Of a stretch of DNA of 53,067 nt, positions 9,429-19,060 are shown in pieces (position 1 is the first letter of the stretch; every line of letters begins with the position of its first letter). The DNA comes from Coriobacteriales bacterium. GTDB taxonomy: Bacteria; Actinomycetota; Coriobacteriia; Coriobacteriales; UBA8131. The stretch covers positions 1-53,067 of the forward strand of contig JAISEO010000088.1 of the NCBI GenBank assembly GCA_031264075.1. Reading direction: 5' to 3'. The notes under the pieces were generated by a model, which was not told the origin of the DNA, did no database searches, and saw nothing but the letters and a program-made list of their open reading frames with translations. The position numbers and the translations under genes were made by a program.

Positions 9429-9605
9429 TCAGTCACCTGCTGGCGGACTGTTGAGCGAAAGTAACTCAGAGGCAGCATAGCGCGTACGCTCCATAAGCGC
9501 GTCAAGCGAGCCGGATTCAAGCACAAGACCGGGAATCTCGTCACTGGTAGCAATCCATACAGCGGCTTCTTCATCCCAGAAAAAACTTACTTGATATTCA
9601 CTCAT
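9429..9605 (-). CDS. DUF1902 / HicB-like small protein (58 aa)
   Basis: Translated by hand: MSEYQVSFFWDEEAAVWIATSDEIPGLVLESGSLDALMERTRYAASELLSLNSPPAGD; below the apparent 60-aa cutoff of the ORF track. Confidence 0.7.
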   Translation of the reverse strand: MSEYQVSFFWDEEAAVWIATSDEIPGLVLESGSLDALMERTRYAASELLSLNSPPAGD

Positions 9606-9944
9606 TTCGCATCTCTCGATTCTCGACTGATTCTCTTAATTGTACCATGTTGACCTTAAAGCCTACGGCGATAATCGCTCACACTGTTAAGGATTTTAAT
9701 TGCGCCGTCTTTGTTGTTCGCCATATCTATATCCCGTTCATCTACTCACTAGATTCCACTTTGTCTGGCATGATTTTGCGATATCTCTACATACACGTAC
9801 GTTGTTACTTAAAGCGATGGTACCACAGCCACCTTACCGGTTTTCAAACAGACGCAAAACAAGTACCCAAAGGGGAGATACTGCGAGTCCTGACTTGCAG
9901 AGAACCCGAGGTAGATGCCCTGTTTGCGGGAGAATACGAGTGTG

Positions 9945-10138
9945 CCAAAACCTATAGGTTTTGGCACACGTAAAATCACCCTTGAAAACGGAAGACCCCT
10001 GTCTGTCCGTTGCAGGACTATTTCACAGTATAACAGCTTGTAGATGGATTGTTTTGAGAAATTTCCACAATTTTTGGCCTCATCAACTCCCGCTCAAAAA
10101 CAGCCTAAAAACGGTGTGCCAAAACCTATAGGTTTTGG
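9945..10138. promoter_or_regulatory. Inverton 2: same invertible segment, opposite orientation to inverton 1
   Basis: Cores at 9945-9964 and 10119-10138 flanking 154 bp that is the reverse complement of the inverton 1 segment. Confidence 0.85.
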
Positions 10139-10187
10139 GACGCCATCTACCAGCAGTTTAAGCGCGATATTGGCAAAGGAGAGGTAT

Positions 10188-12512
10188 ATGAAAAGCAAGA
10201 TAATGGGCAAGACAAGGAAACTGCTATCTGTTCTACTGACACTGGCACTCATAGGCTTGGTGCCGGTTGCCCCGGCGTTTGCCGGGGAAGAGACAGATGT
10301 GCAAGAGCAGGCTGGGACGGTCGTTCCTTCTGAGGCTCTCATCGTGCCCACTGTCGAGTTCGGCGAGATAGAGCGTACGCACCCTGCATCGTTTCGCGCT
10401 CAGGTCACGATACGCTTTGCGCAGCCACAACCCGATTTCCGGCAAAAGAACCCTCAGATTGCCTATGAGGTCACGGAGTCAGGAGGGGGAGGTGCCGTCC
10501 TGGCAACAGGTACTGGCACGGATTTCAGTTGGAATGGAGAGCAGTACATCGAGTACTCTGTGTACTTCAGCGGAAATTTGTCCTCAACTGATTACAGCGC
10601 CAGAACCCTGTCCGTGACGCTCACCGCAGACGGCATCCAGACCACAGTTGTCGCGGCCACGTTGCCTGCCTGGCCGTCTGCGCCTGAGGGTACCTTCAGC
10701 GGCCCGGGCCTCTGGGGTATCGGTTCAGGCGGTGCTTGGGGAAAGACCTACGTCGCTTTCAATCAGAGAGGCGGCACGCTGAGCGGTGTGTCCCAGGTGC
10801 GCTTTGTGCTGGCGGGCTATCCCGCGACAATAGGGGACTACAGCACGAATTATGAAGGCTTTAAGGGCAACACGAACTATCTCTATGCTGTTCTCTCCGA
10901 GGACAACGGCTGGGACACGACCGCCATCCCGCTCAGCTGCACACAGGTGGGCACAACGGTGACCATGACCGTCGATCTCACTGCCCTGCCTGACTCGATC
11001 ACGCTTACTTCCAATACCATACTGTATCTGGAGTATTTCTACATCCCTCGTTGGCAGGGCGAGATTACGGCCAGTGTGTATTTTGACCAGACCTTGGCGG
11101 CAAGCAAGAAGCTCCAGGGTGGTCTTCCGGAGATAAGGTATCCCCGTACCGGCGATGCCACCTATGTCAAGGGCAGCGGAGTGGATCTTGTCGCGGACAT
11201 CCATGCGGCAACGCAGGCAGATTCCTATGACGATTACGGTGTCCTTCTGGGTGTGCCCGAGGTCATGGATAACTTCCTCTATACCTATATCGGAGAGTTT
11301 ACAGAAGGCGCCGTACGTGAGGAGGGCAACGGCTTCTGGCGCATCGATGCCAATGCGGCCCGAGGTGCGATACAACGCACTGCTTCAAACACTGTCGTGA
11401 CCGTCACTTCGGGTTTCCTGGATAGCCTGGTGCCGGGAAGCTATGTGCTTCGTGTGCATTATCAGGATGCAGCGACGGGCTTTTACGACATAGCGCTCAC
11501 CATAAAAGCCCCGACAGACACCTCCTGGCCCCGCCTCGACGGCAACAAGGGAGACAGCGGCACCCGCTTCGACACCATGCAGGCGATAGTCGAGACAGGC
11601 TGGAAGGACACCGGCTCCGACTACGTTGTGGTGGCCTACGGCCATGACTTCCCCGATGCATTAGCCGCCTCAAGCCTAGCAGGCATCTACGATGCCCCGG
11701 TGGTGCTCACCGACAAAGACAGGCTAACCGACCAGGCACGTGCCACCATAACAGGTCTTAACGCGAAGAAGGCCTATATCATAGGAGGAGATGCCGTGGT
11801 GTCTGAGGAAGTGGAAGGCTCCCTTGCCGAACTCCTCGGAGGAACAGCTAACGTAGAACGTATAGCAGGAGAAAACCGCTTCGCTACAGCACTCGACATC
11901 TATCGAGAGGGAAGCGAGAGCACAGGAGGCTGGGGAGACACCGCCATCATAGCCAACGGCTTCAACTTCGCAGACGCCCTCTCTGTCTCTCCCTATGCCA
12001 ACGTCATGCACTACCCCATCTTCCTCTCTACCCCCGATACCAGACCGGAAAGTGGTCTTGACGCAGACACGATAGCTGCTATCAATTCAGGAGGCTTCAA
12101 GAAGGTAATCATCACCGGAGGCACGGCTGCCGTACCGGGCATTGTTGAAGAACAGCTCATATCCTCAGGACTAACCATAGAACGCTGGATGGGTGATAAC
12201 CGCTATGAGACAAGTGTGGACATCATAGAGAAGTCACTGCAATTCTCTGGAGGTGCACTTACCCTTAACAACATCATCTGTGCCACGGGCTTTAACTACC
12301 CTGATGCTCTGGCAGGCGGGGCCTTTGCCGGACACATCGGGAGTGTGCTTCTTCTCATAGATGATGGCAGTGTGCGTGAGGGAGGCTACGCGGGACTGGA
12401 GCGTATCATCAGACCTCATGCCTCAGAGATAGGACAAGGGTATGTGCTTGGGGGTGAGGGGGCGCTGCCAAAAGAGCTACTGGACCTCCTTCAGTCGGGC
12501 TCCAAGAGTTAA
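10188..12512 (+). CDS. Secreted surface protein with C-terminal cell wall-binding repeat 2 domains
   Basis: Signal peptide MKSKIMGKTRKLLSVLLTLALIGLVPVAPAFA nearly identical to the 2048 gene; same RBS; CWB2 repeats at C-term. Confidence 0.9.
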   Translation: MKSKIMGKTRKLLSVLLTLALIGLVPVAPAFAGEETDVQEQAGTVVPSEALIVPTVEFGEIERTHPASFRAQVTIRFAQPQPDFRQKNPQIAYEVTESGGGGAVLATGTGTDFSWNGEQYIEYSVYFSGNLSSTDYSARTLSVTLTADGIQTTVVAATLPAWPSAPEGTFSGPGLWGIGSGGAWGKTYVAFNQRGGTLSGVSQVRFVLAGYPATIGDYSTNYEGFKGNTNYLYAVLSEDNGWDTTAIPLSCTQVGTTVTMTVDLTALPDSITLTSNTILYLEYFYIPRWQGEITASVYFDQTLAASKKLQGGLPEIRYPRTGDATYVKGSGVDLVADIHAATQADSYDDYGVLLGVPEVMDNFLYTYIGEFTEGAVREEGNGFWRIDANAARGAIQRTASNTVVTVTSGFLDSLVPGSYVLRVHYQDAATGFYDIALTIKAPTDTSWPRLDGNKGDSGTRFDTMQAIVETGWKDTGSDYVVVAYGHDFPDALAASSLAGIYDAPVVLTDKDRLTDQARATITGLNAKKAYIIGGDAVVSEEVEGSLAELLGGTANVERIAGENRFATALDIYREGSESTGGWGDTAIIANGFNFADALSVSPYANVMHYPIFLSTPDTRPESGLDADTIAAINSGGFKKVIITGGTAAVPGIVEEQLISSGLTIERWMGDNRYETSVDIIEKSLQFSGGALTLNNIICATGFNYPDALAGGAFAGHIGSVLLLIDDGSVREGGYAGLERIIRPHASEIGQGYVLGGEGALPKELLDLLQSGSKS

Positions 12513-12546
12513 AGGCGAGAAAGAAAACACAAAAAGCTACTACAGA

Positions 12547-12584
12547 CCGAAGGGGGGCAGAACCCGTGTTCTGCCCCCCTTCGG
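12547..12584 (+). terminator. Strong hairpin downstream of surface-protein gene
   Basis: CCGAAGGGGGGCAGAAC-CCGT-GTTCTGCCCCCCTTCGG, 17-bp perfect stem. Confidence 0.75.
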
Positions 12585-12761
12585 CCGCCCGGCCAAGGGC
12601 ATAGAGCAGCAGGATTCATAAGCACTCGACCATCATCCACGGTCTCCCTCCCTATAATTTGAGAAAAGAAAGCTCCCGATCCGTAGGGGTCGAGGGTTTT
12701 CTTTCTGTGGGGCCTCAAAACCATGGCATTTCGCCGGAATCGCCCCTGGGTAAGGGGGTGA

Positions 12762-13421
<660 letters not shown>

Positions 13422-13449
13422 AGAGCTCGTACATCCGGGCTCCCCAAAC

Positions 13450-13482
13450 CAACGCCCCCCGTCGCACGAGCAGGGGGCGTTG
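13450..13482 (+). terminator. Hairpin downstream of recombinase
   Basis: CAACGCCCCC..GGGGGCGTTG 10-bp stem. Confidence 0.6.
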
Positions 13483-13619
13483 TAATGCCGGGCGCGCGTC
13501 GCTCCTACGGGGAGCTGCTCTGATGAACGGCAGCGTTAGCCATGTGCAGGACTGTCGTGCAGTGATTGAGCTGCAATAAGCAGCATCTCAGAGTGCAAAC
13601 AAATCTCAACCTGAAAGGG

Positions 13620-14288
13620 CTATTGGTTTTCTTCGGTATCCATGCCCAGTATGCAGGAACTATACAAGAACTCCTTGAGTCCAGTGGGGTTTCCCGTTTC
13701 GTAGTAATCGCTCAGCAGGGTGTTGAAGTCAAGCAGTACCCGGTCGGATACCAGCAGGATTCCTGCTCCGGACTCTATGAGAATCTTGTTTGCGGCCAAC
13801 AGGGCTGTACGTTTATTGCCGTCCCAGAAAAGCTGCGTTCGCGTTATCCAGGCAAAGAGGTTGAGGGAAGTCTCTGTGCTTGAGAGCGGGGTTGCCAGGA
13901 GTTCGGAAAGTTCGCGTTCAACCGTTGTGGCAACAGGAACGGGGGGCACGTAAGCAACGACGCTGATTCCAATCGTTCCGTCTCTGAGGTTTCCCCAGGC
14001 AAGCGCCTCGCGATAGGCCACACGTTCCTGCAGTTTGCAGAGATACTCAAGAGTCAATTGGCCGTCAAGATGCGCGAGCAGGTAGTTCCACGCATCGCGC
14101 AGGTTGAGTATCGCCTGGATATCGTCAAGCTCCACACCGGCAACATTGACGCCGTCAACAATAGTCTGTGTCTGAGGAAAGGTGACATTGCGGTTTTCCA
14201 TGCGCATACCACTGTAGATGCTCTCGACTCCCCGCTTCCTGGCAAGGAATACATTCTCTTCTCTGCTGAGGTAGTATCTGTCTTGCAT
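13620..14288 (-). CDS. Fic/DOC-type protein with degenerate active-site motif
   Basis: 222 aa; motif TRTQLFWDGNKRTALLAANKIL where canonical H-x-F-x-D-G-N-x-R has Gln in place of His. Confidence 0.8.
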   Translation of the reverse strand: MQDRYYLSREENVFLARKRGVESIYSGMRMENRNVTFPQTQTIVDGVNVAGVELDDIQAILNLRDAWNYLLAHLDGQLTLEYLCKLQERVAYREALAWGNLRDGTIGISVVAYVPPVPVATTVERELSELLATPLSSTETSLNLFAWITRTQLFWDGNKRTALLAANKILIESGAGILLVSDRVLLDFNTLLSDYYETGNPTGLKEFLYSSCILGMDTEENQ

Positions 14289-14499
14289 GAACTGCTCCTC
14301 TCAAGAGATAGTATAGCACTTGCTCAGAGCCACCATCGAGCCAGCTGTTCACTCGACTTACTTTGCCCCGAACAGAAACCTCTGGGAAGAATTGGCCTGC
14401 GCCGCAAGGCAGTAAGGGAGAGCCTTGAAGCTGCGTGCAGGAACGTAGTGAGCCAGACGGTGTATAATCTTTCTGCGACACATACAAAGGAGGTGCGCC

Positions 14500-14841
14500 G
14501 TGTGCGACGACAGACAGCTAAGTGAAATCATGACTTGCGTTACCAAATATTCTGAACAGGAGTTTGGAGACAACCTGAAAGATGTGGTTCTTTTCGGGTC
14601 GTATGCGCGTGGCGACTTTAACGACGAGTCTGATGTTGACATAATGATTCTCGTCGATAGGAGTCAGATGGAACTCAAAAGTCTACAGTCAGCGTTTTCC
14701 AGCCTGAGCACCGATATCGATCTTGCCTATGACGTTGTCTCTTCACTGCATCTTCAGGATTATCGCCTGTTTCAAGACTGGAAGGAAGCGTTGCCGTTTT
14801 ATCGCGAGGTTGTATGTGACGGAGTGAGCGCCTATGTCTGA
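14500..14841 (+). CDS. MNT-type nucleotidyltransferase (MntA-like antitoxin)
   Basis: 113 aa; DVVLFGSYARGDFNDESDVDIMIL (GSxxRxxxxxxSDxD); RBS AAAGGAGGTG; GTG start. Confidence 0.9.
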   Translation: MCDDRQLSEIMTCVTKYSEQEFGDNLKDVVLFGSYARGDFNDESDVDIMILVDRSQMELKSLQSAFSSLSTDIDLAYDVVSSLHLQDYRLFQDWKEALPFYREVVCDGVSAYV

Positions 14842-15220
14842 AAACAGGGAGAAAGCACTTGCTCACTACCGAATTGAACGAGCGCGGGAGCTCATCGAGG
14901 TCTCTGAGCGTCTTCTTGAAGAAGGGTACCTGAAAGACAGCATCAACCGCTCATACTATGCCATATTCGATGCACTGAGAGCGCAGCTGGCACTCGAAGG
15001 TTTTGATTCAAAGAAACACTCGGGGATAATCGCCGAGTTTCAAAAGCTCTACATCAAGACCGGTAGGTATCCCAAGGTGTTTTCCGATTACATCAAATCT
15101 GCTTTTGAAATCCGCAGCAGGAGCGACTACGACGATATGTATATCGCCACCAGGATTGAAGCAGAAACACAGATTGAACATGCAAAGGCCCTTGTTGCAG
15201 CCATAGAGATACATCTCTGA
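14834..15220 (+). CDS. HEPN domain protein (HepT-like toxin)
   Basis: 128 aa; SYYAIFDALRAQLA..KKHSGIIAEFQ..RSRSDYDDMY; overlaps MNT gene by 8 bp. Confidence 0.9.
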   Translation: MSENREKALAHYRIERARELIEVSERLLEEGYLKDSINRSYYAIFDALRAQLALEGFDSKKHSGIIAEFQKLYIKTGRYPKVFSDYIKSAFEIRSRSDYDDMYIATRIEAETQIEHAKALVAAIEIHL

Positions 15221-15308
15221 CCAGAGAGTCTGTTTCTGTAAAGCCGTCTGTTCACTTCAGGGCTGGCGGACGGCATTGCGTGAAAGCGACAGCGCAAAGA
15301 GGATGGCT

Positions 15309-17192
15309 CTACCGAGCGCTACCCGTGTCAAAGGCCAGCAGCTTTTGATAGTAGGCGTTGCTCTGTGCCAACTCTCCCGGGGAGCCGCTGAGACAGAGGC
15401 TGCCGTCTTCGATGAAGATGACCCGGTCCATCAGGGAGACCCCTTGCAGGTGATGCGTAATCATGATGAGGGTCTTGTCTCGCAAGGTCTTGAACAGGGT
15501 GTCGAGCAAAAGCTGCTCGGACACCGGGTCCAGGCCCACGCCTGGCTCGTCGAGGATGACGAGGGGCACGTCGCTGAGCAGCACCCGGGCCAGCGCGATG
15601 CGATGCTGTTCACCACCTGAGAACCTGAGGCCCGCCTCATCCACGAGCGTGTCGAGCCCCGAGGGCAGACGCCTGCCAAGCTCGCCGAGGCCGACGCTTT
15701 CGAGAACCTCCCACAGCTCCTCGTCGGATGCTCGCTGGTTTCCTATGCGGAGGTTTTCGGCGAGCGTCGCGTTGAAGAGATAGGACTGCTGCTGGACCAC
15801 GCCCACATACTCGGTGATCCTGTCTCCCAGTGCGCAGGTGGCAACGCCGCCCAGTTCTACGGAACCCCTGGTGGGGACGAGGTCGCCGCGAATGAGGGCG
15901 GCAAGCGTGCTTTTACCCGCGCCGCTGCGACCGAGTATCGCGAGCTTCTCGCCCGGCGCGAGGGTGAGGTCAATGTCGTGCAGCACGGAGCGAGACGCGG
16001 CGGAGTACCGATAGGCGAGCCCCTTAATAGCAAGCGTGAGCGGAGCCCGTGGCGTTGCGGAAATATGCTCTGCGGCGTCTTGCCGCGGGGTGTCATCGGG
16101 GGCGCTTAGAGGCCTCTCCTCGGAAGGGTTCTCTGAGACAGCCCGCGCCCGCTCCCCCGTATCGGCAGCTGTTTCATCCTCGTGTGGCAGTCTGCCCAGG
16201 CGGTCTGCGGAATCGCGGTAGGAGTTCATCTCGACGGCGGCCTTGGGGAGGGGGGCAAACACCTCGATGAGCGGAAAGAATCCCAGCACAAAGGCCGCAA
16301 TCCAGTCAGCCGCTCCGCCGTAGGATCCGCCAAACTGGAATGCGGCCCACGCGAGAAGCGCCACCACCACGAGCGCGTACAGGACCTGGAGCAGAAGGTC
16401 TCGGTTGCGGGACGCGCGATGGAGCTTTGCCTCAACACCGCGCAGGGCCTCCTCCGAGGCACGGTAGGTCTGTGTGTACTCGTCGCTGCGGCCTGAGATT
16501 ATCCAATCGGAAACGCCGAGGACATTATCGGTGAGCTGCTCGTACAGCTGGTTTTTCATGGTCTTGCGGCGTGCCTCGCAGGCCCCCTGTCTGAGCGCCG
16601 ACACCAAGGGCACCAGCAGCACGATAACGCTCAGCATGAGCAGCATGGCCAGCGCAAACCAGAGCGAGAAGAAGCCCAGGCACACAACTATAAGTACGGT
16701 AAGCACCCAGGCTCTGATGAGGGGAAAGATGCTGCGCAGGTAGAGGTTCTGGATGTGCCCGATGTCCTCTGCAAGCAGGCCCAGAATATCGCCGGTTCTG
16801 AAGCGCTGCTTAAAGAAGATAGCGTCCCTCTCAAGCGCGTTATAGAGCTTGAGACGCAGGCTTGAAGTCATGCGGAGGATCCAGTTATGGCTCACCAGGC
16901 GTTCTGCGTACTGCAGGATGGGTTTGCCTACGCCAAAGATCCTGACCAGGGCCACCGGCACGAAGATGGCAACGATGTTGCCCGGCGCCTCGGCGGCCCG
17001 GCTGATGAGGTAGCCCGAGCTGAACATGAGCGCACTGGCAAACACGTAGGTCGCAACACCGAGAAGGAGGGCGAGGATGAGTGCGCCGCGATACTGCTTG
17101 AAGAAGGGCCGTATCCAGCGGTCGCCTCGTCTACCCGCTCTTGAGCCTGCCTTTGCGCGTGGACTTTTGTCGTGGGCCGAAGGAGCGCTCAT
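15309..17192 (-). CDS. cydC: Thiol reductant ABC exporter subunit CydC
   Basis: ABC TM+NBD (GRSGAGKST, FSGGEQHRIALARVLLSDVPLVILDEP) in cydABDC order. Confidence 0.9.
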   Translation of the reverse strand: MSAPSAHDKSPRAKAGSRAGRRGDRWIRPFFKQYRGALILALLLGVATYVFASALMFSSGYLISRAAEAPGNIVAIFVPVALVRIFGVGKPILQYAERLVSHNWILRMTSSLRLKLYNALERDAIFFKQRFRTGDILGLLAEDIGHIQNLYLRSIFPLIRAWVLTVLIVVCLGFFSLWFALAMLLMLSVIVLLVPLVSALRQGACEARRKTMKNQLYEQLTDNVLGVSDWIISGRSDEYTQTYRASEEALRGVEAKLHRASRNRDLLLQVLYALVVVALLAWAAFQFGGSYGGAADWIAAFVLGFFPLIEVFAPLPKAAVEMNSYRDSADRLGRLPHEDETAADTGERARAVSENPSEERPLSAPDDTPRQDAAEHISATPRAPLTLAIKGLAYRYSAASRSVLHDIDLTLAPGEKLAILGRSGAGKSTLAALIRGDLVPTRGSVELGGVATCALGDRITEYVGVVQQQSYLFNATLAENLRIGNQRASDEELWEVLESVGLGELGRRLPSGLDTLVDEAGLRFSGGEQHRIALARVLLSDVPLVILDEPGVGLDPVSEQLLLDTLFKTLRDKTLIMITHHLQGVSLMDRVIFIEDGSLCLSGSPGELAQSNAYYQKLLAFDTGSAR

Positions 17193-19027
17193 GCTTCAAC
17201 CCCCTCCAGCTGCCGTATGAGTGAGCTACAGTATCCGCCTCGCGCACGGAGTTCCTCAAGCGTGCCGCTCTCAACAATTTTGCCGCCGTCCAGCACCCAG
17301 ATGAGGTCCATGCTTTGCATCCAATGAAGGCGATGGGTGGCAAAGAATACCAACCTGTCCTGCATGAGCGAGAGCATCCGGGCTTTCAACTCGAGTTCTG
17401 TCTCTATATCGAGGTGCGCGGTGGGCTCATCAAAAAGCAGCACCCGTATTCTGGTATCGAGGCATACCCGGGCCAGGGCCACGCGCTGGGCCTGACCGCC
17501 GCTGAGCGCACGGGCGCCTTCTCCTATCTGGGTATCAAGGCCCTCGGGCAGTTCTGCAATCAAATCCTGCAGTCCCACCACGGCCACGGCCTCTGCAATC
17601 TCCTCATCGCTTGCCTGTGGATGGTAAAAGGCGAGATTCTCGCGGAGCGTGGCATGAAAGAGAGAGGGATTCTGGGGCAGAAAGGCAATCTGGCTATGCC
17701 AATCCGCGCGCTTGAGAGAAGGGGCTGGCGTGTCGTTTACGTGGATCGTGCCCGCGTCGGGCACAGAAAAGCCAGCCAGCAGCTGTATCAGGCTGCTCTT
17801 GCCGGCTCCGCTCGCACCTATGATCCCGACTTTGGTAAAGCCGCTCACCTCAAACGAGACGGCGCTGAGTGCCTCGAAGGCTTCGTGCTCAGCGTCGTAG
17901 GTAAAGCCCAGGCCGCTTGCCGCGAGTCGGGCACGGTTATTCCAGAGCGGGAGGGAAGGAGGGCTCACATCAGCCGCGTCCGGCCTGGCACCTCGTAGCA
18001 TGGTCTGTATTGAGGCCAGCGCGTTTCTTCCGTCGAGGGAGGCATGAAAATCTGCGGCAAACTCACGGAGCGGCTTAAAGTATTCCGGCGCCAGAATCAG
18101 GATGGTCAGGGCGGGAAAGAGGGTGAGCGACCCGTCCAGCAGTCTCAGTCCCAGTAAAATGGCCACCGCCGCTACCGACAGCGTTACGAAGAGGTCAAGC
18201 ACACCCCCCGACAACGTTGCTATCCGGAGCGTCTTAAGCGTGGCCCTGCGGAACTGCTCGCTCACCGCGTAGATATTCTTTCCATGCCGCCTGCTGGCAC
18301 CAAAGAGTTTGAGCGTGTCGATGCCACGCAGCGAGTCGATGAAGTGATTGGACAGCACCTGATATTTCCGGTGCTGCCGGGCGGCCTTCTCTCCTGCCAC
18401 GCGGCCCAACAGTACCATGTAGAACACGATGAATGGGAACACGATAACCACGACCACCCCCGACACCCAGTCAAGCAGGAAGATGGGTACAACCAGGAGG
18501 AGTGGAATGATAAGGAGGCGGCAGATCTTGGGGAGTATGAGACGGAGATAGGCCTCTACCTGCGCGACTCCCTCTAGAAGCAGGGTGGTGGTCGTGCCGG
18601 TGCCGCTTGCCTGCACCAACTCGGGGCCTCGCGTGAACACGGCTGTTACCAGCTTGTGCCTGAGCTCGTCCGCCCGCTCATGGGCATAGTTGTCCAGAAG
18701 CAGATCCTGGAGCCAGGCAATGCCCTGAACACCCACAAAGCACAGCAGGAAAAGGCCTATCCACACGCATTGATCGGAGAGGGCAGCCCCCTGCCACAGA
18801 TGAGTCAGAGCGCTCGAAAGCGACCAGGCCAGCCCAAAGGTGGCTGAACCTGCGAGGACGGCTAATCCCGCAAGCAGCAGAAGGATCCTTCTGATCCCCG
18901 GCAAGCCAAAGAGCGATCGGTCAATCACGGCACGGTTTCGTTTTTCTGCTCGGGTCGTTCTGTTCGGTTTTACAGGAGATCTTACGATACCATAAGCCAC
19001 AGAGGCCGCCACAGGCGGCCTCTGCAC
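17189..19027 (-). CDS. cydD: Thiol reductant ABC exporter subunit CydD
   Basis: ABC TM+NBD (GASGAGKSS, LSGGQAQRVALARVCL, LLFDEPTAHLD) downstream of cydAB. Confidence 0.9.
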   Translation of the reverse strand: MQRPPVAASVAYGIVRSPVKPNRTTRAEKRNRAVIDRSLFGLPGIRRILLLLAGLAVLAGSATFGLAWSLSSALTHLWQGAALSDQCVWIGLFLLCFVGVQGIAWLQDLLLDNYAHERADELRHKLVTAVFTRGPELVQASGTGTTTTLLLEGVAQVEAYLRLILPKICRLLIIPLLLVVPIFLLDWVSGVVVVIVFPFIVFYMVLLGRVAGEKAARQHRKYQVLSNHFIDSLRGIDTLKLFGASRRHGKNIYAVSEQFRRATLKTLRIATLSGGVLDLFVTLSVAAVAILLGLRLLDGSLTLFPALTILILAPEYFKPLREFAADFHASLDGRNALASIQTMLRGARPDAADVSPPSLPLWNNRARLAASGLGFTYDAEHEAFEALSAVSFEVSGFTKVGIIGASGAGKSSLIQLLAGFSVPDAGTIHVNDTPAPSLKRADWHSQIAFLPQNPSLFHATLRENLAFYHPQASDEEIAEAVAVVGLQDLIAELPEGLDTQIGEGARALSGGQAQRVALARVCLDTRIRVLLFDEPTAHLDIETELELKARMLSLMQDRLVFFATHRLHWMQSMDLIWVLDGGKIVESGTLEELRARGGYCSSLIRQLEGVEA

Positions 19028-19060
19028 TCTGAGCCAAGGGGGAGCTGTTCATCGCTTGAG

